12,484 bases of DNA, taken from Nocardioidaceae bacterium (GTDB lineage: Bacteria; Actinomycetota; Actinomycetes; Propionibacteriales; Nocardioidaceae). Location of the stretch: NCBI GenBank assembly GCA_025966335.1, contig JAICRS010000071.1, forward strand, positions 1 to 12,484, given 5' to 3'. A program made the position numbers and the translations under genes. The first letter of the stretch is position 1. Each line of letters starts with the position of its first letter. This document shows, one piece after another, positions 1-5,945 of this stretch. The notes beneath the pieces are model-generated. The model did not search any database. It was not told the DNA's origin and saw only the letters and a list, made by a program, of their open reading frames with translations.

Positions 1-1134
1 CGGACCGTGGCGCACGAGGGCCCGACGTACCAGCGCCCGTTCGCCCGGCCGGACTGGCAGGACGCCCTGCAGGCCGACCGCGCCGAGGACCTGCAGCGGC
101 CGTCGACGGGGGCAGACCTGAAGGACACCCTGCTGCGGATGGTGGCCAGCCCGAACCTGTGCGACAAGTCCTGGATCACCGACCAGTACGACCGCTACGT
201 GCAGGGCAACACCGTGCTCGCCCAGCCCGAGGACTCCGGGATGGTCCGCGTCGACGAGGACACCAACCTCGGCGTCGCGGTGTCCACCGACTGCAACGGC
301 CGGTTCGCCAAGCTCGACCCGTACGCCGGCGCGCAGCTCGCGCTCGCCGAGTCCTACCGCAACGTCGCCACCACCGGCGCCCGGCCGCTCGCGATCAGCG
401 ACTGCCTGAACTTCGGCTCGCCCGAGGACCCAGATGTGATGTGGCAGTTCGCGGAGACCACCCGCGGCCTGGCCGACGGCTGCCAGCAGCTCGGGGTCCC
501 GGTCACCGGCGGCAACGTGAGCCTCTACAACCAGACCGGCGACACCGCGATCCTGCCCACGCCGGTGGTCGCGGTGCTCGGCGTGATCGATGACGTCACC
601 CGTCGTACGCCGTCCGGCTTCGTCGCCGAGGGCCAGCAGATCTACCTGCTGGGCACGACCGACGTGGAGCTGTCGGGGTCCGAGTGGGCCCATGTCGTGC
701 ACGGCCACCTCGGCGGTACGCCGCCCCGGGTGGACCTGGCCGCGGAGAAGCAGCTCGCCGACATCCTGATCAACGCCTCGCGCGACGGGCTCATCGACGC
801 CGCGCACGACCTGTCCGACGGCGGTCTCGCGCAGGCGCTGGTCGAGTCCTGTCTCCGGAACGGGGTCGGCGCGCGGGTGTGGCTCCCCGACGAGCTCGAG
901 CCGTTCGTCGGACTGTTCAGCGAGTCGGCCGCCCGGGCGATCGTCGCCGTCCCCCGGTCCGAGGAGGTCCGGTTCACCGACATGTGCAGCGCCCGCGGGT
1001 TCGCGCACGCCCGGATCGGGGTCACCGACGGCCGCGGCGACGACGCCGTCCTCGACGTGCAGGACCAGTTCTCGGTCCCGCTCGGTGAGCTGCGGACCGC
1101 CTGGTCCGGGACCCTTCCCGCCGCCTTCGCATAA
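1..1134 (+). CDS. purL: Phosphoribosylformylglycinamidine synthase subunit PurL, C-terminal half (5' truncated by window)
   Basis: PurL uses ATP and glutamine-derived ammonia to convert FGAR to FGAM, step 4 of de novo purine synthesis, in the cytoplasm with PurS and PurQ. The frame is open from base 1 and ends with TAA, giving 377 visible residues. The family is usually about 750 residues in actinobacteria, so roughly the second half is present. Recognisable PurL segments include DCLNFGSPEDP (about visible residues 134-144), GGNVSLYNQTGDT (about 170-182) and AAHDLSDGGLAQAL near residue 270, belonging to the second AIRS-type ATP-binding and C-terminal domains. The GTG at base 7 is internal and not a start, since the family continues upstream. 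The gene is convergent with DUF1906 gene A, and the 49-bp gap holds a strong hairpin. The frame shows no damage. Confidence 0.95.
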   Translation, partial: RTVAHEGPTYQRPFARPDWQDALQADRAEDLQRPSTGADLKDTLLRMVASPNLCDKSWITDQYDRYVQGNTVLAQPEDSGMVRVDEDTNLGVAVSTDCNGRFAKLDPYAGAQLALAESYRNVATTGARPLAISDCLNFGSPEDPDVMWQFAETTRGLADGCQQLGVPVTGGNVSLYNQTGDTAILPTPVVAVLGVIDDVTRRTPSGFVAEGQQIYLLGTTDVELSGSEWAHVVHGHLGGTPPRVDLAAEKQLADILINASRDGLIDAAHDLSDGGLAQALVESCLRNGVGARVWLPDELEPFVGLFSESAARAIVAVPRSEEVRFTDMCSARGFAHARIGVTDGRGDDAVLDVQDQFSVPLGELRTAWSGTLPAAFA

Positions 1135-1177
1135 CGTCATCCGCTCCGCGACCTGTGGCGCGCGGAACGGATGACGT
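1134..1177. terminator. Convergent hairpin terminator between purL and gene A
   Basis: Two 17-bp arms (1134-1150 and 1161-1177) are complementary except at one pair and enclose a 10-base loop. The left arm overlaps the last base of the purL stop codon. No T tract follows on either strand, as is common for actinobacterial terminators. Lying between convergent stop codons, it probably works in both directions. The outer arm ACGTCATCCG recurs in the hairpin after the M20 peptidase gene. Confidence 0.75.
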
Positions 1178-1183
1178 GCCGGG

Positions 1184-2497
1184 TCAGTGCTGAAGGGACG
1201 CCCAGGTGTCGTCGGCGACCACGCCGGTCCGCGGGAGGCCGTTCAGCCGCTGGTAGCGGATCACCGCCCGGGTGGTGCGCGCCGTGAACAAGCCCGTCAC
1301 CCGCTGGTCCGCGCGGACCGCTGCGTTCAGGCCCCTCTGCAACCGGCGTACGGCGTCACTCGCGGAACCGTGCTTGAGCACCGGGGAGGCACCCTCGGTC
1401 AGCAGCACGGTCCAGGTCGGCGTCGTGATCCGGCCGGTGACCCGGAGGTCCCGCGTCCGCTGGAACGAGCGGACTGCCCGGAGCGTGGCCCGGTCGTAGC
1501 GGCCGTGCACGCGTCCGTCGTACACCCGCTTGCGCTTGAGCAGGCACTGGGCGGCCTTCACTTGCGCGCCCGTGGCGCCACGAGCGAGCCGGCGGTAGCG
1601 GTCGAAGTCGATCCGGACCCCGCACGACGGGGCGGCCTTCGGAGCGACCGAGCCGCGGCCCACGTCGAGGTAGTTGCGGTCGATCCGCAGCGTGACACCG
1701 CCGTAGGTCGCCTCGGTGTCCAGCTCGTACTGGTGCACGCGGCCCCCGGGTGACCAGCTCTCCGACCGCACCCACTTCCGAGGGATCCAGGTGTCCGCGC
1801 GGCCGTTCGCCCAGGCGTACCAGACCTGGTCGGGCATCACGTAGGAGCCGGGTGACACCGTGTCGGCGAAGTCGAGCGCGTGGATCGCGGCGGCCACGTT
1901 GGAGTAGACGCCGGACTCGAAGCCGAGCCGGTGCAGCCGGATCGTCCACGCCGACAGGAAGCTCAGAGCGGACCGCCGGCAGTCGTCGGAGTGGCCGGGG
2001 TCGAAGTCCTCGAGGTCGTACCAGAGCGTGCTCCCCTTGGGGATCCCGAGCCGGTCGGCCGTGCGGGCCGCCTGCCCGGCCTGGACCATGCCCTGAGCGC
2101 GCGCATCGGAGTAGTCGCGAGCCGGGCTCGGGTCGATCCGGGTCGCGTAGCCGGTGCAGGACGCCTGGGGTCCCACCCAGATGGGGAGCACCTTCCAGCC
2201 GCGCCGGCTCTGCCGGTTCACCCAGGTGCGGGTCGGGACGGGTTCGGCGCAGGCGCGCTCCGCGCCGCCGATGTAGACACCGACCCCGAGGAACGGCGAC
2301 GTGGCCAGCCACTGGTCCATCTCGGACTGGGTCGGAGTGCACCGGGCGTCGAAGGCGTAGCCGGTGAACGACCCTGGCGTCACCCGGTTCGCGGCCTGCG
2401 CCGGTGCGGCGACCAGCAGTCCGGTCGACAGCATGGCGAGTGCGGTGAGTGCGGTGAGTGCGCCGGTGACGGCGCGACGCGCAGAGATCAGCCTCAT
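1184..2497 (-). CDS. Secreted DUF1906 (GH-like) protein with two peptidoglycan-binding repeats, paralogue A
   Basis: This 437-residue exported protein has a signal peptide (residues 1 to about 35, AQA-type cleavage site), a DUF1906/Rv2525c-like TIM-barrel domain (about 40-285) and two PG_binding_1-like repeats (about 305-365 and 377-435). The barrel carries WYDLEDFD, whose Asp161-x-Glu163 resembles the acidic pair of GH25 lysozymes, plus Asp50 and Asp273, which are also conserved in B and C. The six cysteines (53, 83, 114, 173, 292, 318) align with those of both paralogues, which suggests three disulfides. The likely role is cell-wall binding and possibly glycan hydrolysis; enzymatic activity is not established for DUF1906. 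The ATG is preceded by GGGGGAATC, a good ribosome site. B ends 54 bp upstream on the same strand, so the two may be co-transcribed, although A also has its own TAGGGT box. Confidence 0.87.
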   Translation of the reverse strand: MRLISARRAVTGALTALTALAMLSTGLLVAAPAQAANRVTPGSFTGYAFDARCTPTQSEMDQWLATSPFLGVGVYIGGAERACAEPVPTRTWVNRQSRRGWKVLPIWVGPQASCTGYATRIDPSPARDYSDARAQGMVQAGQAARTADRLGIPKGSTLWYDLEDFDPGHSDDCRRSALSFLSAWTIRLHRLGFESGVYSNVAAAIHALDFADTVSPGSYVMPDQVWYAWANGRADTWIPRKWVRSESWSPGGRVHQYELDTEATYGGVTLRIDRNYLDVGRGSVAPKAAPSCGVRIDFDRYRRLARGATGAQVKAAQCLLKRKRVYDGRVHGRYDRATLRAVRSFQRTRDLRVTGRITTPTWTVLLTEGASPVLKHGSASDAVRRLQRGLNAAVRADQRVTGLFTARTTRAVIRYQRLNGLPRTGVVADDTWASLQH

Positions 2498-2527
2498 GAT
2501 TCCCCCGTGAAATCGATGTGGGCTCGA

Positions 2528-2533
2528 ACCCTA
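2528..2533 (-). promoter_or_regulatory. Possible -10 box (TAGGGT) of gene A
   Basis: On the minus strand TAGGGT lies 30 bases upstream of the ATG of A, inside the 54-bp gap after B. A start seven bases downstream would give a leader of about 24 nt. The downstream stretch resembles the leader of B (a TAG.GTTC core, a CACATC element and a CGGGGGAA ribosome site at almost the same spacing), so the two look like copies. I see no convincing -35 box. Confidence 0.4.
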
Positions 2534-2551
2534 GCCGATCGCCGCACGGAC

Positions 2552-3937
2552 CTACGATGTGTCGGCGACCGCCTTGGTCCTGCCGATCCGGCCGTTCGTC
2601 AGCTCGGTCCAGGTGTCCAGCGCGACCACGCCGTCCGCCGGCAGCCCGCGCGCCTTCTGGTAGGCGCGGACGGCTGCGGTGGTGGCCGGGTCGAAGACGC
2701 CGGTGACCTCGAGGCCGCCGTCCCCGACCGCGTTGAGCGCGCGCTGGACCCGGCGCACCGCGTGCGAGGCGGAGCCGATCTTGACCAGCGGCGTGGGCCC
2801 CATCGTGAGCAGCCGGCCCCACCGGTTCGGGCTCATCCGGCCGGTCTCCACCAGGCCGCGCGACGCCTCGAACCGTTCGACCGCTCGCTCGGTCCGCGGG
2901 GTGAAGATCCCGTGCAGGCGCCCGTGGTAGAGCCGCTTCTGCCGCAGCAGGCACTGCAGCGCGGTCACCTGCTCGCCCTCGCGCCCGGTCCACTGCCGCC
3001 GGTAGCGGGCGAAGTCGATCTGCACACCGCAGTGGTGCGGCTCCTTCGGGGCGACGGAGCCGCGGCCGAGGTGCAGGTAGTTGGTGTCGATGTTGATCGT
3101 GACGCCGCCGTAGGTCTCGTCGTGGCCGCCGCGGTACTGCCGCATCACCTTCCCCTCCCAGGCGGAGGCGTCGAAGTAGGCCGAGTAGAGGCTCGGCGGC
3201 TCCGGGGTGGGCGGCTGCCGGTAGCCGCCGGCGTCGACCCACTCGGCGACCCACAGCTGGTCGGGCATGGTGTAGCGGCCGGGCGAGAACCGGCGGGCCT
3301 CGTCGAGCATCTTGATGCCGGAGGAGGCACTGGAGTAGACGCCCGAGACGTAGTTCAGCTCGTGCAGCTTGGTGGTCCAGGCTGACAGGAACGCCAGGGC
3401 CGAGTCGCGGCACCGGATCTTGCCGATGTCGAAGTGCTCGATGTCGTACCAGAGCGTGGTCCGCTCCGGGATGCCGAGCAGCTGGGCGCGTCGTACCGTC
3501 TCCGCGGCCTCGGCCCTCGCCTGCTCACGTGCCGCGGCGTAGTCGTCGGTCGGGTCCGCCTTGATCCGGACCTTGTCCTTGTAGCGGGTCGCGCAGGAGG
3601 CCTGCGGGCCGACCGTGATCGGGATCAGCCGCCAGCCGTAGCTCAGCTGGGTGGCCACCCACTCGGGGGTCAGGTTGGTCTGCTTGTCGTCGCCGCAGTA
3701 GCGGCTGTCCCCGGCGATGTAGATGCCGACCGCCCAGTACGGCGACGAGGTGAGCCAGACGTCCATCACGTCCTGGGGCTGGGTCACGCACTGGTCGAAC
3801 GCGTAGCCGGTGAACGAGCCCGGGGAGACCCGGCTGCGTGCCTCGGCCGGCGACGCGACCAGCATCGACGTGGCCACGGTGGCGATGGTGGTCAGTGCGG
3901 CGGCGACCCGGCGCCGGCTGCGTGCGGAGATGCGCAA
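2552..3937 (-). CDS. Secreted DUF1906 (GH-like) protein with two peptidoglycan-binding repeats, paralogue B
   Basis: This is a 461-residue paralogue of A and C. I chose TTG at 3937: it follows GGGGGAACCG, begins an Arg-rich signal peptide (SRRRVAA, then a hydrophobic stretch to SPAEA near residue 33), and no ATG or GTG lies nearby in frame. The SRRRV patch leaves Tat export possible. The DUF1906 barrel spans about residues 40-295 with WYDIEHFD (Asp165, Glu167) and late Asp284. Two PG-binding repeats follow (about 316-378 and 388-447). The six cysteines (50, 81, 115, 176, 303, 329) match A and C. Unlike its relatives, B carries a Pro/Tyr-rich stretch around residues 236-262 in the late barrel. 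The frame stays open far upstream, but that extension overlaps the SCP_3 gene and gene C on the same DNA and looks non-coding. Role inferred as cell-wall binding or remodelling. Confidence 0.84.
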   Translation of the reverse strand: MRISARSRRRVAAALTTIATVATSMLVASPAEARSRVSPGSFTGYAFDQCVTQPQDVMDVWLTSSPYWAVGIYIAGDSRYCGDDKQTNLTPEWVATQLSYGWRLIPITVGPQASCATRYKDKVRIKADPTDDYAAAREQARAEAAETVRRAQLLGIPERTTLWYDIEHFDIGKIRCRDSALAFLSAWTTKLHELNYVSGVYSSASSGIKMLDEARRFSPGRYTMPDQLWVAEWVDAGGYRQPPTPEPPSLYSAYFDASAWEGKVMRQYRGGHDETYGGVTINIDTNYLHLGRGSVAPKEPHHCGVQIDFARYRRQWTGREGEQVTALQCLLRQKRLYHGRLHGIFTPRTERAVERFEASRGLVETGRMSPNRWGRLLTMGPTPLVKIGSASHAVRRVQRALNAVGDGGLEVTGVFDPATTAAVRAYQKARGLPADGVVALDTWTELTNGRIGRTKAVADTS

Positions 3938-3968
3938 CGGTTCCCCCGAAGGACGTGGATGTGCCGGA

Positions 3969-3974
3969 ACACTA
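3969..3974 (-). promoter_or_regulatory. Possible -10 box (TAGTGT) of gene B
   Basis: On the minus strand TAGTGT lies 31 bases before the TTG start of B. Spacing to the start and several downstream blocks (GTTC, CACATC, CGGGGGAA) match the upstream region of A, which supports both the promoter call and the TTG start. It is divergent from the SCP_3 gene promoter, with both squeezed into an 88-bp gap. No clear -35 box was found. Confidence 0.4.
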
Positions 3975-4013
3975 ACCCGCGGGGCGGCCGGGTCGCGGGC
4001 GAACCGCTGGACC

Positions 4014-4019
4014 GATACT
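4014..4019 (+). promoter_or_regulatory. -10-like box GATACT giving a leaderless SCP_3 transcript
   Basis: GATACT ends six bases before the GTG of the SCP_3 gene. This puts the expected transcription start on or next to the start codon, implying a leaderless mRNA. No purine-rich ribosome site lies upstream of the GTG, which agrees. No strong -35 hexamer is visible. Confidence 0.45.
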
Positions 4020-4025
4020 GGACTC

Positions 4026-4385
4026 GTGCCTGTCCGTCTCCGTCCCGCCGATCCGGTCCTCGTCGCGGCGGCGCTGTCCCGGTTCCGCGACGGCGCCGCC
4101 GACAACGCCGACCTGCGCATGCTCACCAAGCACCTGCTGGCGCTGCTGGTGGCGAAGGCGCCGGGCGGAGCCGTCGAGGTGCGGGTGCCACCGTTCGCGG
4201 TCGCCCAGTGCGTGGAGGGGACCCGGCACACCCGGGGAACGCCACCGGCGGTGGTGGAGCTGGACGCGACCACGTGGATCGAGCTGGCCACCGGGGAGCT
4301 CGGCTGGCACGACGCCGAGCACGCGGCCCGGCTGGTCGCGTCCGGCGAACGCTCCGACCTCAGTCCGCTGCTGCCGCTGCTGTAG
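4026..4385 (+). CDS. Sterol carrier family protein (SCP_3-like), small cytoplasmic protein
   Basis: This 119-residue protein has the hallmark block of the actinobacterial SCP_3 family: EVRVPPFAVAQCVEGTRHTR at residues 51-70, then GTPPAVVELDATTWIELATG at 71-90, ending SGERSDLSPLLPLL. The SCP2-like fold suggests binding of a lipid or another hydrophobic ligand, but no ligand or reaction is known to me. There is no signal peptide or membrane segment. Start: GTG at 4026, where the family-like sequence begins and the -10-like box ends six bases earlier; longer in-frame starts run into the promoter region of B. As I recall, the M. tuberculosis homologue Rv0807 lies directly before purF, so this gene belongs to the ancestral purine block although three DUF1906 genes and a peptidase now surround it. 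It is convergent with C, with one base between the stop codons and no room for a terminator. Confidence 0.82.
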   Translation: MPVRLRPADPVLVAAALSRFRDGAADNADLRMLTKHLLALLVAKAPGGAVEVRVPPFAVAQCVEGTRHTRGTPPAVVELDATTWIELATGELGWHDAEHAARLVASGERSDLSPLLPLL

Positions 4386-4386
4386 C

Positions 4387-5775
4387 TCAGGCGCGGCGGA
4401 CCCGCGCGTGGTGCCGGTTCGAACGTGGATGTCCGGTGTGGCCCTGGGCGAGCGCACGCCAGGTGCGGTGCGCGACCACACGGGTGTCGGGCTGCCGGGT
4501 ACGCCGCTGGTTGCGGCTTACCGCCGACGCCGTCCTGGGCCCGAAGACACCGGTGACCCGGACCGGCCGGGGGAGCGCGGCGTTGACTGCGCGCTGGACC
4601 CGACGGACCTCGTCGCCGACCGAGCCCCGTTTGAGCACAGCGCGACGGCCACCGGCCAGCAGCGCGGTCCAGGTGGAGGCGTTGACCCGCCCGGTGCGGC
4701 GCACGTCGCGGCCGGCTTGGAACTTCCGGACGGCGCGCCACACGTCCGTGGTGTACCGGGGACCGATCTCGTCGCGGTAGAGCCCCTTCCGCTTCAGCAG
4801 GCACTGCGCGGCCCGCACCTGGGGACCGGAGTGGCCGCGGTGCAGCGGACGGTAGTGGTGGAAGTCGACGCGGACACCGCACATCGGTGTCGGCCTTGGT
4901 GCCTTCACGCGCCCGAGGCTGACGAAGTTCTTGTCGATGCTCAACCGGATCCCGCCGTGGGACACGGTGGAGTTCAGCGCGAACTGGTGCACCCGCCTGG
5001 TCTGCTGCCAGCGTGGCGAGCGGACCCAGTGCCCGAGCCCGGCGTCCGCTCGGCGGTTCGCCCACGCGAACCAGATGTGGTCCGGCATCACGAACGACCG
5101 AGGGCCGCGGACCGGCGCCGCGTCCATCGCCTGGATCGCCGCGCTCACGCTGGAGTAGACGCCGGAGCGGTATCCGACCCGGTGCAGCTGCGTGGTCCAG
5201 GCGGACAGGAAGCGGAGCGCCGAGCGTCGGCAGTGCGGGTTGCCGCGGTGCGCGAACGCCTCGATGTCGTACCAGAGCGTGGTGCCCTCGGGAATGCCGA
5301 GCGCGCGGGCGGCCGCCGTCGCCCCGCGGGCCGCGCGGACGCCCTGCTCCCGGGCGACCGGATACCTGCCCTGGGCGCCGGGCCGCGGTGAGATCCGGCC
5401 CCGGTAGTGGCTGCAGGACGCCTGCGGCCCGACCCAGATCGGCAGCAGCCGCCAGCCGCTCCGGGTCTGCCGCTTCACCCATCCGCTGGTGAGCCGCGGC
5501 TGCTCGCAGGCCCGCATGGAGCCGCCGATGTAGACGCCGACCCCGAGGTACGGCGAGGTCCGCAGCCACCTGTCCATCACCCGCTGGGACGGGGCCGTGC
5601 ACGCGTCGAACGCGAAGCCGGTCCACGGGCCGGAGCCGGTGTCGCGGTTGGTGTTCTCCGCGACGGCGGCCGACTGCACGGCGCCGAGGACCAGGGAGAC
5701 GGCGACGAGGACGAGCAGGACGGTTCGGGGCAGGACGCTGGTGGGCATGGCGAAGTGGCGGCCGGAGGCGCGCAT
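4387..5775 (-). CDS. Secreted DUF1906 (GH-like) protein with two peptidoglycan-binding repeats, paralogue C, with basic tail
   Basis: This is a 462-residue paralogue of A and B. Its signal peptide occupies residues 1 to about 39 (hydrophobic core TVLLVLVAVSLVLGAV). The DUF1906 domain (about 45-290) retains WYDIEAF with Asp170 and Glu172, plus Asp281. The six cysteines (59, 90, 121, 182, 299, 325) match A and B. The first PG-binding repeat (about 312-373) looks intact. The second (about 383-442) is eroded: the usual AVRxYQxxxGLPxxGVV pattern has become AVSRNQRRTRQPDTRVV. A His/Arg-rich tail GHTGHPRSNRHHARVRRA ends the protein. Start: ATG at 5775, preceded by GAGAAGAG; the ATG at 5748 lacks a ribosome site and would shorten the signal peptide. 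The gene is divergent from the M20 peptidase. Probably a cell-wall protein; catalysis is unproven. Confidence 0.85.
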   Translation of the reverse strand: MRASGRHFAMPTSVLPRTVLLVLVAVSLVLGAVQSAAVAENTNRDTGSGPWTGFAFDACTAPSQRVMDRWLRTSPYLGVGVYIGGSMRACEQPRLTSGWVKRQTRSGWRLLPIWVGPQASCSHYRGRISPRPGAQGRYPVAREQGVRAARGATAAARALGIPEGTTLWYDIEAFAHRGNPHCRRSALRFLSAWTTQLHRVGYRSGVYSSVSAAIQAMDAAPVRGPRSFVMPDHIWFAWANRRADAGLGHWVRSPRWQQTRRVHQFALNSTVSHGGIRLSIDKNFVSLGRVKAPRPTPMCGVRVDFHHYRPLHRGHSGPQVRAAQCLLKRKGLYRDEIGPRYTTDVWRAVRKFQAGRDVRRTGRVNASTWTALLAGGRRAVLKRGSVGDEVRRVQRAVNAALPRPVRVTGVFGPRTASAVSRNQRRTRQPDTRVVAHRTWRALAQGHTGHPRSNRHHARVRRA

Positions 5776-5813
5776 GGGTGAATCTCTTCTCGGTGCGACG
5801 ACGGGTGCGACTA

Positions 5814-5854
5814 CAGGGGTGAGCACCGGTGCGGGCACCCCGGTGTCGCCCCTG
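5814..5854 (-). other. Imperfect inverted repeat in the upstream/leader region of gene C
   Basis: CAGGGG (5814-5819) pairs with CCCCTG (5849-5854), and inner segments continue the stem with one mismatch and one bulge, for about 14 base pairs around a 10-base loop. It sits 39-79 bases upstream of the chosen ATG of C. If transcription starts farther upstream (a TAGCAT box lies on the minus strand at 5890-5895), this would be a stable 5' leader hairpin; otherwise it could be an operator. Confidence 0.45.
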
Positions 5855-5856
5855 CA

Positions 5857-5887
5857 CAAGTGGGGCAAAAGCCACCTTGCTCGCAAG
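5857..5887. promoter_or_regulatory. AT-richer palindromes between gene C and the M20 peptidase gene
   Basis: Two adjoining dyads lie in the divergent gap: an imperfect one running from CAAG (5857-5860) to CTTG (5876-5879) around GGCAAAAGCC, and CTTGC-TC-GCAAG at 5876-5887. The stretch is locally richer in A/T than its surroundings. Position and symmetry fit a regulator site, but I recognise no known operator. Confidence 0.3.
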
Positions 5888-5932
5888 AAATGCTAGGTCG
5901 GCCTGGTGGTCCGCGCTGAGGAATCGCGAGAC

Positions 5933-5938
5933 TAGGGT
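5933..5938 (+). promoter_or_regulatory. -10 box TAGGGT for leaderless M20 peptidase transcript
   Basis: TAGGGT ends seven bases before the ATG at 5946, so transcription should begin at about the start codon. No ribosome site precedes the ATG, consistent with a leaderless mRNA. The -35 region is not distinctive. Confidence 0.5.
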
Positions 5939-5945
5939 GAGCGCC

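Noticed and set aside
1356..3413. Long minus-strand open frame of 685 codons across A and B
   Set aside because: It is Arg/Pro/Ala-rich with no domain I recognise and is a shadow of the two DUF1906 genes, a common artefact of GC-rich DNA. The same applies to the long plus-strand frames at 1880-3385, 3434-4780 and 4408-5391.
1184..5775. Mobile element or phage endolysin island as explanation for the DUF1906 genes
   Set aside because: No transposase, integrase, terminal repeats or holin is present, composition looks like the neighbours, and each protein has its own signal peptide, unlike typical phage lysins.
5776..5826. GTG at 5824-5826 (minus strand) as start of gene C
   Set aside because: It would place Pro/Val-rich residues before the signal peptide and has no ribosome site; ATG 5775 has GAGAAGAG upstream.
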